Positions 51,101 to 59,700 of a DNA stretch of 64,000 nt are shown here, piece by piece. The position numbers were made by a program, and so were the translations under genes. Numbering within the stretch: the first letter of the stretch is position 1; each line of letters starts with the position of its first letter. Below the pieces are notes generated by a model. The model searched no databases and was not told the origin of the DNA. It saw nothing but the letters and a program-made list of their open reading frames with translations. Source of the stretch: Physcousia sp015060555 (GTDB lineage: Bacteria; Bacteroidota; Bacteroidia; Bacteroidales; Bacteroidaceae); the NCBI GenBank assembly GCA_015060555.1, contig SUYG01000032.1, forward strand, positions 88,292 to 152,291, written 5' to 3'.

Positions 51101-51886
51101 ATGCTCCGATTCACCGTCGCCACAGTCACCTATAACGCTGGCTCCACCATTCGCCGCACCCTTGACAGCGTTGCCGCGCAGACACACGCTGCAGTAGAGC
51201 ACCTCCTCATCGACGGATGCTCCACCGACACCACCATGACCGAGATTCAGCACTACGTGGAGCGCAACACCGACCAGCGCCACCCCCATGCCATCGTGCT
51301 GGTGCGCGAGCCCGACAGCGGCCTTTACGACGCCATGAACAAAGCACTGCAGCAGGCCAAGGGCGACTACATCATCTTCCTCAACGCCGGAGACAAGTTC
51401 CACTCCGACAGCACACTGGCCGAGGTCGCCGCACAACTCGACGCCCGCTACAACCCTACACGCCTCCCCGCTGTCGTCTATGGCGAGACCGACCTCGTGG
51501 ACAACGAAGGCCACTTCCTGCGCCACCGCCGTCTGCAAGCTCCCAAGCACCTCACCTGGAAGAGCTTCCTCAGCGGAATGCTCGTGTGCCACCAGAGCTT
51601 CTACGCGCGCACCGACCTCGCCCGCGCCATCCCCTACGACCTCCGCTACCGTTTCTCCGCCGACTACGACTGGTGCATCCGCCTCATGCGCTATGCCCAG
51701 CGCCGCAACCTCGCCCTCCACAACACCGGCCTCATCCTCACCGACTACCTCTCCGAGGGCATGACCACCCGCAACCATCGCCGCTCCCTCCTCGAGCGCT
51801 TTCGCCTCATGGCTCACCACTATGGCTGGCTCCGCGCCGTCAGCGCCCACGGCTGGTTCGTGCTACGCGCCCTCATCAAGCGATAA
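51101..51886 (+). CDS. GT2-family glycosyltransferase
   Basis: A 261-residue GT-A enzyme: FTVATVTYNAGSTIRRTLDSV nucleotide-binding start, IDGCSTDTT, EPDSGLYDAMNKAL with the DxD-like region, and FSADYDWCIRLM. It resembles the WcaA/capsular GT2 group. Probably works with the upstream GT4 on a surface glycan. No membrane segments. Confidence 0.9.
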   Translation: MLRFTVATVTYNAGSTIRRTLDSVAAQTHAAVEHLLIDGCSTDTTMTEIQHYVERNTDQRHPHAIVLVREPDSGLYDAMNKALQQAKGDYIIFLNAGDKFHSDSTLAEVAAQLDARYNPTRLPAVVYGETDLVDNEGHFLRHRRLQAPKHLTWKSFLSGMLVCHQSFYARTDLARAIPYDLRYRFSADYDWCIRLMRYAQRRNLALHNTGLILTDYLSEGMTTRNHRRSLLERFRLMAHHYGWLRAVSAHGWFVLRALIKR

Positions 51887-51901
51887 CGCCCCCAAACGCA
51901 A

Positions 51902-51935
51902 AAAGCCTGCAACCTTTTCCGTTGCAGGCTTTTAG
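51902..51935. terminator. Bidirectional terminator between GT2 and tRNA-Arg
   Basis: A perfect 12-bp stem AAAGCCTGCAAC / GTTGCAGGCTTT with a 7-nt loop, and T runs on both strands. It serves the GT2 gene (plus) and tRNA-Arg (minus). Confidence 0.9.
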
Positions 51936-51940
51936 CGTGG

Positions 51941-52012
51941 TACTCCCGAGGGGAATCGAACCCCTATCTAAAGTTTAGGAAACTTCTATTCTATCCGTTG
52001 AACTACAGGAGC
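51941..52012 (-). tRNA. tRNA-Arg (anticodon CCU)
   Basis: Minus-strand cloverleaf: acceptor GCTCCTG / CGGGAGT, anticodon stem GAAGT / ACTTT with loop TTCCTAA, T loop GGTTCGATTCC. CCA not encoded. Confidence 0.92.
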
Positions 52013-52029
52013 ATCCCCCTTTGCGGCTG

Positions 52030-52037
52030 CAAAGATA
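52030..52037 (-). promoter_or_regulatory. -7 promoter box (TATCTTTG) for tRNA-Arg
   Basis: Minus-strand TATCTTTGCAGCC, 18 bp before the tRNA 5' end. Confidence 0.72.
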
Positions 52038-52140
52038 CATCATTTCTTGTGTTTCTTAAAGGATTTTACCGATTATTTGATAAAATCGAGAGGAAATGTC
52101 GATATTCGTCACCAACGCACATCTTTTGCATCACCCGCCA

Positions 52141-52274
52141 CACCCTATGGAGCGAACGCAAACGCTCCATAGGGTGTAGCCGTTTCCTCCATAGGGTATC
52201 CGCGTTTTCTCCATGGGGTGTAGCCGTTTTCAGTGTAGGCTATATGCAATCGCTCCATAAGGTAAGGAGCTCAG
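52141..52274. repeat. Degenerate 22-bp direct repeats headed by a perfect hairpin
   Basis: A perfect 14-bp inverted repeat, CACCCTATGGAGCG (52141-52154) with CGCTCCATAGGGTG (52163-52176), leads into direct repeats at exact 22-bp steps from 52165, 52187, 52209, 52231 and 52253. The core is CTCCATAGGGTGTAGCCGTT; the fourth unit is the most diverged. No gene overlaps it. Confidence 0.88.
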
Positions 52275-52353
52275 AAGTCATCGGGAAATCATAATTTTCA
52301 CCCCTTAACGCTATTTTTTCTTTTTTCTTTTTCCACGTTTCATCTTTTTTCCC

Positions 52354-52361
52354 TATTTTTG
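52354..52361 (+). promoter_or_regulatory. -7 promoter box (TATTTTTG) upstream of the repeat-domain surface protein
   Basis: TATTTTTGCGCC on the plus strand, 448 bp before the surface-protein start, giving a long leader that includes the G9 tract and the lipoprotein remnant. A second nearer promoter is not evident. Confidence 0.6.
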
Positions 52362-52419
52362 CGCCGACGGTAGCAGATGCAGCCGTCATACCCCCATATA
52401 CCTCTGTTTGCATAGCAAT

Positions 52420-52741
52420 ATGAATATAAGGATTTTAGCAACTGGGGGGGGGTATATTTGGAACCTCCTCAATTTGTAGTCTGCGGTGGACGCGAGCCCG
52501 TCGCAACAATTTCTGTTACAATAAATTACAATCCTTTAACAAGTCCCCCCTAACAAGTAGATTCAGAGGGGTCTTCATTTGGCTGTCAATCATCTTGACG
52601 GCCAGCCTGTGCTGTGCCTGTACGCAGGACACCCCCGTCCCTCGCGAACCCGTCACACGGAGCATCATCCCAGCTGACACCGGCGCCGTCACCCTCGACA
52701 TCGACACGGCATGGGCTGGCGAGGAACACATCAATTTCTGA
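52420..52741 (+). pseudogene. Possible frameshifted or remnant small lipoprotein with a G9 tract
   Basis: An ATG at 52420 opens MNIRILATGGGYIWNLLNL and stops at 52479. In another frame, 52443-52741 is open and encodes a convincing lipoprotein signal (WLSIILTASLCCACTQD) and a short acidic tail ending WAGEEHINF, but this frame has no ATG, GTG or TTG start ahead of the signal. Nine consecutive G (52444-52452) lie between; losing one G would join the ATG to the lipoprotein frame. Either a decayed gene, a phase-variable gene in the off state, or a sequence error. The product is not recognised. Confidence 0.4.
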
Positions 52742-52808
52742 TGGGGCTGAACATAAATCAAGACATAAATCGAGACATAAATTTTAATCACTTTTAAATA
52801 CAACAACA

Positions 52809-55800
52809 ATGAAACAAAAACTACTCAATTCAATCAGGCTCCGAGCCATGATGCTCGTGGCCGTGATGTGTGCCGCGTTTGCTGGGCAGGCGTGGGGACA
52901 GGATCCTATCGTCCTCTTTCACGAAACATTTGGAAACAACACTACAAGTGCACGTGCTTGGATCGATACATATAGCGTGAAGACAGGTGTTTCTCCCGTC
53001 TATTCCGGCGCTTCTTATACCGTTACAAACGCTAAACAGAGTAAAAACACTATGGGATACGGATCAACTTCTTCCGCTTTAGTTAGTGGTCAAGGAACTG
53101 TTGGTTCATTTATTGTTGGTCCTCTTGATGCCAGCTCCTACTCTAGTCTTGCTGTTTCGAATTATTTCGGAATGTCTTCAAGTACATGGAATTCAACCTA
53201 TTCTTATATGAAATTGTCATATTCCACGGACGGCTCTTCTTATACTGAAGTGTTACGCTCTGGAAGTAATCCATCGGGAGCTGTTAGCAACAATAATAAT
53301 CTGGTTCAAGCTTCATATACCTTGCCAGGGGCAGCCCAGTCAAGTACTTTATATCTTAAATTTGAATTCTATTGTTATCAGTTAAACAAAAAAAGTCAAG
53401 AAATAGGACAGGCTTATTTTGACGAAGTAGAGTTAACAGGTGTAGCAGGCAGCGATCCTTCTTCTGACGCAGCTTTTGCAACCCCGGCTCCTAGCCTTGA
53501 CCTGAGGTCTGGAAATACATATTCTCAGGTTGCTACAACTGCAGTTGGTTATACAGGTTCAGTTACATATTCACTTTCTGCTAATACTGCAGGCGCTACT
53601 ATAGATGGTTCCACTGTAACTGTTTCACAAGCTGGTAGTGTGACGGTAACAGCGAACGCAGCTGCAGACCCGGGTAATTATTCTGCCAGTTCAGCTTCTT
53701 ATACTTTAACTGTGACAGACACACGCGAAACTACAAGTATAAGTATTGACGATGGTGGAATCACGAATACCAACGTTTATGCGGGCACCGCGGCCGGTTC
53801 ACTGTCCGCTTCTGTTACCTACGGATCTGAATCGCCTGTTCCTGAAGCCTCTGTTACTTGGAGCGGCGATAATGACGAGGTCGCTACCATCAATTCCACA
53901 ACGGGTGCTGTGACCCTTGTTGGTGCTGGCTCTGTTACATTTACAGCTAATTATACTGGTGTTGGAGTTTACAAGTCAAGCTCCCAAACCTACAACATGA
54001 CCGTAACCAATGTGAATCCCAACCTCTTAACGATTTGGAGTGAAGATTTCTCAGGCTACGCTGCAAATGCAGTCCCGAGTGGTGGCACTTACTCGTATGC
54101 TTGCGTGGATGGTGGAAGCGACACAAAGATTTATGATGCAGCCCTCGCTGGCGGCACTTCGCCTGAATTGCTCGTAGGAAAGAGTGGCGGCTCTTTTAAG
54201 GCAACAGTACCCCTTGACAAATTCGACGGGAACCTAATATTGAGCTATAAAACGAATCTGAAGTCAATGACGATTTCGACAACGACAGAGGGTATTAGTG
54301 GAGGCGCTACTTTCAGTTCTGCAGGCACACACGAGGTGACATTCACTGGAATAACAGCAGCCACTACATCTATAACCATAGTATTCACGCCTGGTAGCGA
54401 AAATGTTCGCCTTGACGACATAGAGCTGAAGGGCCTCATGGCAGCTCCGCAGTTCTCAGTCCCCGCAGGAGGTGTGACAGCCGGAACATCAGTAACCCTT
54501 TCTGCGACGGAAGGGGCAACCATCTATTATACTACCAATGAAACCACTCCAACATCAAGCAGCACAGTATATACAAGTGCAATATCCATTGATGAAGACG
54601 TAACCATCAAGGCAATAGCTATCAAAGATGGGAAAAGCAGTAGCGTAGGTTCTGCGACATATACGATAGAATCAGATCCCTTCATCTCTCTCAGCACCAC
54701 TTCTGTAGATGCTACGGTTGTAGAAACGGATGGCTCAATCACCGTGACCTACAACAATCTAACTAATTACACTGCTGAAATAAAGTGGCTTGAGGCAGAT
54801 GGGACGACCCCCGCTACCTATGATTGGTTAGATGCAGAGATCAATGGTTCTACTAAGAATGTTGACTACTTGATAGAAGCGAATGATACATATTCTTCCC
54901 GCACGGCTTATTTGAAGGTCTATGCTTCGGGTGACGAGGGAAAAGTATTGTCTGATCTCATCACAATCACCCAAGCTGGCAAGACCATTGACTACACAAC
55001 TTTGCCATTTGTATGGGACGGTGGTTCTAGCGAAGATCTGACAGCTTCAACTGGCGTTACAGCTTATGGTCTTGGTAGTGATTATGGCCCGACCCACAAT
55101 CCCTACAACGTCAAGATGGATAACACAGACGACTATATTCAATTTAAGACGAATGAACAACCAGTTAAGGTGTTGATTGGCGTCAAGATGGTTGGCGGCG
55201 ATAATACTTCGACTCTTACTGTACAAGAGTCTGCCGATGGATCTTCTTTCACCGATGTAGAAGTACTGACCATCAGCGGAGATCAAAATGACATCTTAAA
55301 TCTTAAGACCACTAGTTCCTTTGCTTCTTCAACCCGTTATGTGAGACTGCTCTTCACCAAGGGTAGCAATGTTGGTGTTGGTCCCATTATGATTACCAAC
55401 TTTGAGGGCTTAAGTGTAACCCTCAACGGCTCTGGCTATGCAACATTTGCAAGCACATACGCACTGGACTTCACTGATGATAGCGAATACTCTGCTTGGC
55501 AGGTTACAGCAGCAAACAGCGGCACGGGTGTTCTCACATTCTCCCAGATTACTGGCAAAGTAGCTCCTGGCACAGGTGTGCTGCTGAAGGGCACCCCTTC
55601 CGCAAGCATCAATATTCCTGTCGCAGCTTCAGGATCTGACATCAGTGAAACGAACAAGCTTGTAGGCATCACTGCAGCTACCGCAGTTGCAGCCGACACT
55701 TACTATGGCCTCTCTGGCGACACCTTCAAGAAAGTTAATGCTGGTACGGTGCCCGCTGGTAAGGCTCTGCTGCCCGCATCCGAAGTCGCTGGTGTGAAGG

Positions 55801-55964
55801 CCTTCACCTTCGTGTTCGAAGATGAGACTACTGGTATCAGCACGGTTGCCAACGGCCAAGAGCCAATGGCCAACGGCCAAATCTTCAACCTCGCTGGCCA
55901 GCGTATGAGCAAGCTCCAGAAGGGCGTGAACATCGTGAACGGTAAGAAGGTTCTCGTAAAATAA
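52809..55964 (+). CDS. Large secreted surface protein with Ig-like and CHB_HEX_C-like domains
   Basis: A 1051-residue exported protein: signal peptide ending FAGQAWGQ, an N-terminal jelly-roll-like domain (about 30-215), Ig-like repeats (about 220-400, SVTWSGDNDEVATINSTTGAVTLVGAG is BIG2-like), a second beta domain, and a chitobiase C-terminal-like repeat (APQFSVPAGGVTAGTSVTL...ATIYYTTNETTPTSSS). It ends GVNIVNGKKVLVK, the shared tail. The linker before the tail (ANGQEPMANGQ) is encoded by five GCCAACG heptamers. No catalytic motif; probably an adhesin or surface-layer-like protein. DNA is AT-richer than the backbone. Confidence 0.8.
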   Translation: MKQKLLNSIRLRAMMLVAVMCAAFAGQAWGQDPIVLFHETFGNNTTSARAWIDTYSVKTGVSPVYSGASYTVTNAKQSKNTMGYGSTSSALVSGQGTVGSFIVGPLDASSYSSLAVSNYFGMSSSTWNSTYSYMKLSYSTDGSSYTEVLRSGSNPSGAVSNNNNLVQASYTLPGAAQSSTLYLKFEFYCYQLNKKSQEIGQAYFDEVELTGVAGSDPSSDAAFATPAPSLDLRSGNTYSQVATTAVGYTGSVTYSLSANTAGATIDGSTVTVSQAGSVTVTANAAADPGNYSASSASYTLTVTDTRETTSISIDDGGITNTNVYAGTAAGSLSASVTYGSESPVPEASVTWSGDNDEVATINSTTGAVTLVGAGSVTFTANYTGVGVYKSSSQTYNMTVTNVNPNLLTIWSEDFSGYAANAVPSGGTYSYACVDGGSDTKIYDAALAGGTSPELLVGKSGGSFKATVPLDKFDGNLILSYKTNLKSMTISTTTEGISGGATFSSAGTHEVTFTGITAATTSITIVFTPGSENVRLDDIELKGLMAAPQFSVPAGGVTAGTSVTLSATEGATIYYTTNETTPTSSSTVYTSAISIDEDVTIKAIAIKDGKSSSVGSATYTIESDPFISLSTTSVDATVVETDGSITVTYNNLTNYTAEIKWLEADGTTPATYDWLDAEINGSTKNVDYLIEANDTYSSRTAYLKVYASGDEGKVLSDLITITQAGKTIDYTTLPFVWDGGSSEDLTASTGVTAYGLGSDYGPTHNPYNVKMDNTDDYIQFKTNEQPVKVLIGVKMVGGDNTSTLTVQESADGSSFTDVEVLTISGDQNDILNLKTTSSFASSTRYVRLLFTKGSNVGVGPIMITNFEGLSVTLNGSGYATFASTYALDFTDDSEYSAWQVTAANSGTGVLTFSQITGKVAPGTGVLLKGTPSASINIPVAASGSDISETNKLVGITAATAVAADTYYGLSGDTFKKVNAGTVPAGKALLPASEVAGVKAFTFVFEDETTGISTVANGQEPMANGQIFNLAGQRMSKLQKGVNIVNGKKVLVK
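55848..55882. repeat. Heptamer array, GCCAACG type, inside the surface-protein gene
   Basis: Five exact 7-bp units: GCCAACG, GCCAAGA, GCCAATG, GCCAACG, GCCAAAT. They encode the linker ahead of the C-terminal tail. Confidence 0.9.
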
Positions 55965-55971
55965 ATGACTG

Positions 55972-56061
55972 TCAAGAATTAGAGAATTAGAGAATTCACG
56001 TTTCCAACACATAAGAGAGACTACGGCGGCAATGCCGATTCTCTAATTCTCAAATTCTTGA
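55972..56061. repeat. 25-bp inverted repeat built from AGAGAATT units
   Basis: The left arm (55972-55996, TCAAGAATTAGAGAATTAG...) and right arm (56037-56061) match at 23 of 25 positions when one is reversed; the loop is 40 bp. Each arm itself contains 8-bp AGAGAATT/TGAGAATT units. It lies between the surface-protein stop and the first small gene; no T tract follows. Confidence 0.85.
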
Positions 56062-56081
56062 TCATTAAAGAATAGAGCGAT

Positions 56082-56267
56082 ATGAAAAAGACATATATTG
56101 CACCGCAACTGGCGGTATTCCGAACCAGCCCTGCAACGATCATTGCACTCAGTGATCCTAATGTGGGCATCGATAAGAATTCGAGTATAGATGCAGATCT
56201 CGTTGACGTCAAAGCATCGGGCGACTGGGATATCTGGGGTTCCGATGACGGCGACTACGACTACTAA
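56082..56267 (+). CDS. Small acidic protein, copy 1 of a tandem pair
   Basis: 61 residues: MKKTYIAPQLAVFRTSP, then a variable middle with LSDPNVGIDKNSS, and a C-terminus rich in W, D and G (DWDIWGSDDGDYDY). No classical signal peptide or lipobox. It belongs to a type of short MKK-Y-PQ protein common in Prevotella and Bacteroides whose function is unknown to me. It is paralogous to the next gene at both protein and DNA level. Export, or processing as a peptide precursor, is conceivable but not shown. Confidence 0.7.
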   Translation: MKKTYIAPQLAVFRTSPATIIALSDPNVGIDKNSSIDADLVDVKASGDWDIWGSDDGDYDY

Positions 56268-56278
56268 ACCTCTATGAT

Positions 56279-56452
56279 ATGAAAAAGGTATATGTATTAC
56301 CGCAAATGGCGGTATATCACATTGCGCCCTCCGCGCTCATCGCTGATAGCCCAAAGGTCGGAATCAATAGTGAAGACACTGTTGATGCCGATAAGGTCGA
56401 GACCAAAGGCACCGACAACTGGAACCTCTGGGGCGATGACGACGACGAATAA
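56279..56452 (+). CDS. Small acidic protein, copy 2 of a tandem pair
   Basis: 57 residues starting MKKVYVLPQMAVYHIAPSAL and ending NWNLWGDDDDE; aligned to copy 1 it keeps MKK-Y-PQ-AV, the VGI and DAD-V positions, and the terminal W-x-x-WG-DD. It starts 11 bp after the stop of copy 1 with the same GATATGAAAAA start context, so it probably arose by tandem duplication. Shorter than the usual gene-calling limit. Confidence 0.7.
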   Translation: MKKVYVLPQMAVYHIAPSALIADSPKVGINSEDTVDADKVETKGTDNWNLWGDDDDE

Positions 56453-56483
56453 GAATTTTATCATAAGCTCAATCTAGTAATTT

Positions 56484-56514
56484 GTGCCATTGAGTGGTCG
56501 TGAGACCCGGGCAC
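56484..56514 (+). other. Structured repeat element, copy 1
   Basis: GTGC...GCAC outer stem enclosing a small hairpin (CAT-TGA-GTG) and a GNRA-type hairpin GGTC-GTGA-GACC; followed by TGTTTC. Possibly a terminator for the small-protein genes. Confidence 0.65.
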
Positions 56515-56545
56515 TGTTTCATTTAATTAAGGTTAAAATCATTCA

Positions 56546-56577
56546 GTGCCGCTTGAGCGGTCGTGAGATCCGGGCAC
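56546..56577 (+). other. Structured repeat element, copy 2
   Basis: Same layout as copy 1, 62 bp downstream: GTGC...GCAC outer stem, CGC-TTGA-GCG hairpin (pairing kept by compensatory changes) and GGTC-GTGA-GATC hairpin, then TTTTTC. The sequence between the copies is AT-rich and unique. Confidence 0.65.
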
Positions 56578-56586
56578 TTTTTCTTA

Positions 56587-56697
56587 ATGAAGCTGGAATT
56601 TGAGGGTAAAGAGGATATCAACTCTGAATACATCGGAAAGAGTGTAGCTGGATTCTACGGCAAGAGCCAGAATCCAGTTAAATATATCAATATGTAA
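56587..56697 (+). CDS. Possible 36-residue ORF upstream of the restriction-modification gene
   Basis: An ATG frame of 36 codons (MKLEFEGKEDINSEYIGKSV...VKYINM) starts 9 bp after the second structured element and ends 7 bp before the restriction-modification start. No family recognised. It may be a leader ORF, a gene remnant, or chance. Confidence 0.3.
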   Translation: MKLEFEGKEDINSEYIGKSVAGFYGKSQNPVKYINM

Positions 56698-56704
56698 GAA
56701 CGTA

Positions 56705-59700
56705 ATGGCAATAACCACCATAAACGATATACTTTGGGCGATACGCCAACGGTCGATGAGCGAACGGGACAAGGGCACGAGTTTCGAGCGCTTGATGAAG
56801 ATGTGGTTCCTGACCGACCCACGCTACAGCGAATTGGAGAAGGTGTGGCTGTGGGAAGAGTTTCCTGCACGCAAGGACTTTGGCGGCAAAGACTTGGGCA
56901 TCGACTTGGTAGCTCGCACAGAATACGGCGACTACTGGGCTATCCAATGTAAGTGCTATGCCGAGGACACGGTAATTGACAAGGGAGCCGTTGACAGTTT
57001 CCTCGCCAATGCCAGCCGCACGTTCATAGACCCCGAGACACTGCAAACAAAGGAGTTCACGAATCTCGTGTGGGTGCAGACCACGCGCAAGCGTTGGGGC
57101 CCGAATGCCGAAGCCGCCATTCAGGGTCTGTCGAAGCCCTTCAACCGTATCTCTCTCTACGACCTCGAAATCTCGGCTGTGGATTGGGAGAAGCTGAAAG
57201 CAGGTCTTTCCGGCGAGAAAGCCAAGTTGCCCGGCAAGCAGCCGAAGAAGCACCAGCTGGAGGCGATGTCGAAAGCCAATGAATACTTCGTCACGCAGGG
57301 CCACGACCGCGGCAAGCTGATTATGGCCTGCGGCACGGGCAAGACCTTCACGGCGCTGAAGATTATGGAGGAGATGACGCCCAAGGACGGCTTTGTGCTG
57401 TTCCTGGTGCCGAGTATCGCCCTGTTAGGTCAGACGCTGAATGCATGGATGGCCGACAAGACCGATGACCTGCGGGCTGTCTGTGTCTGTTCTGATGCGA
57501 AGGTGACGCGCGAGATGAAGGATGCCGACGATGAAGACGCGAGCGTGGTAGATCTCGCCGTCCCTGCCTCAACGGATATGGGCAAGATTCTGCGCCAGCT
57601 CAACAAATATGATAAGGAGCCGAACCGTACGGTGATCTTCTCCACCTATCAAAGTATCGATGTGGTGAAGGATGCGCTCGACCATTTTTATCGCGAGCTT
57701 GACCTGATTATCTGCGACGAGGCTCACCGCACCACGGGCGTTATCCTGAAGGACAAGGATGAGAGCAACTTCACGAAGGTACACAAGAACGAGTATATCT
57801 TCGCCAAGAAGCGTCTCTACATGACGGCTACGCCCCGCCTCTACAGTGCCAATATCAAGGTTCGCGCCAAGGAGAACGAGCGCATTGATGTGCTCTGCTC
57901 GATGGACGACCCTGAATGGTATGGCGAGGAGTTCCACCGCCTGACGTTCAATGATGCTGTTTCGCAAGGTCTGCTGACAGACTACAAGGTGCTGGTGCTG
58001 ACCGTGAGCGAAGAGGATATCCCTGAGAGTATTCGTGAGAATATCAAGAAACAATATAACCAAGCCAGCGAAAAAGACAAGCTGACGGAGCTGAACTTCG
58101 ACGATGCAACCAAGTTGATAGGCTGCATCAACGGTCTCTCAAAGCGCATCAAGGGCGACGATGGCATCACCCGCCAGCAAGACCCGCTGGTGATGCGGCG
58201 TGCCGTGGCTTTCTGCCAGACCATCAACCCCACGAAAAGCAATCCCAAGTATTCCTCCAAGCAGGTTGCCAAGTATTTCGGGCAGCTGAGCCAGGAGTAC
58301 CGTTCTACGCTTTCCGAGAAGGACGCGCAGGAGGTGGTGAACGTGACAGCCCGCCACATTGACGGCTCGATGGACGCCAACACGCGCAATGAACTGGTGG
58401 CTTGGCTGAAGCAGGATGCCGAGAGCCTGAACGAGTGTCGCGTGCTGACAAATGTCCGCTGCCTCTCTGAGGGTGTTGACGTTCCGGCCTTGGATGCTGT
58501 GATGTTCCTCTCACCCCGCAACAGCGAGGTAGAGGTGGTGCAGTCGGTAGGCCGCGTGATGAGAACCTTTGCAGGCAAGAAGTACGGCTACATCATTATC
58601 CCCGTCATCGTCCCCAACGACGTGAAACCTGAGGAGGCGCTGAACGACAACGAGCGCTTCCGCGTGGTGTGGGAAATCTTGAACGCCCTGCGCTCGCACG
58701 ATGAGAACTTCAACGCCCACGTCAACCAAATCAACCTCAACAAGAAACGCCCGCCGAAGATCACCGTGGCGGGTGTGCCTCGTGGCAGCTACTCCATCGG
58801 CAAGGGCGACGGTCCCGTACAAATAGAGAACGACGAGGTGGCACGCCAGCTGGAACTCCAGTTCGGCACGCTGCAAAATGGCATCTACGCACGCCTTGTG
58901 GAAAAGGTGGGCGATAAGATGTATTGGGAGAACTGGGCCAAGGACATAGGGCAGATAGCGCAGAAGTTCATCGACCGCATAGAGCTGCTTATCAAGGAGA
59001 ACCCGAATGCCCATAAGTATTTCGAGGACTTTATCGGCGGCCTGCACAAGAACATCAACGACAGCATCGACGAGGGTCAGGCCGTAGAGATGCTGGCGCA
59101 GCACATGATTACGCGTCCTGTGTTTGACGCGCTGTTCAAGGAGTACCAATTCGTGAACAACAATGCCGTCAGCCGTAGTATGCAGGATATGCTGGAGGTG
59201 CTGGAGAGCGAAGGGATGGAGATGGACACGGCGGTGCTGGACAAATTCTATATGTCGGTTCGCAATAACGTCTCGAATATTGACAACTTAGAGGGTAAGC
59301 AGACCATCATCAAGAACTTGTACGAGAAGTTCTTCAAGGGCGCTTTCCCCCTGACGGTGGAGAAACTGGGCATTGTCTATACACCCGTGGAATGCGTGGA
59401 CTTCATCATCCACAGCGTGGAAGATATTCTGCAAAGCGAGTTCAATACATCGCTGACCAACGAGAACGTCCATATCCTCGACCCCTTCACGGGGACGGGC
59501 ACCTTCATCACCCGTCTGCTGCAGAGTGGTATTATCAAGAAGGAGGATATGCTGCGCAAGTACAAGAACGAGATTCATTGCAATGAGATTGTGCTGCTGG
59601 CCTACTATATTGCAGACGTGAACATCGAGGCAGTGTATCATGATTTGATGCACCCCGAGGAGTACGAGACCTACGACGGCATCTGCCTGACAGACACCTT

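Noticed and set aside
51941..52012. tRNA-Arg as the attachment site of an integrated element covering 52-64 kb
   Set aside because: Integration normally targets the tRNA 3' end, which faces the glycosyltransferase side (lower coordinates), and I found no integrase or repeated tRNA end to the right.
52141..52274. 22-bp repeats as a CRISPR or minimal array
   Set aside because: The repeats are directly adjacent without spacers and too diverged.
55972..56061. Inverted repeat as an invertible promoter
   Set aside because: No -7 box lies in the 40-bp loop and no invertase is nearby; a hairpin is the simpler reading.
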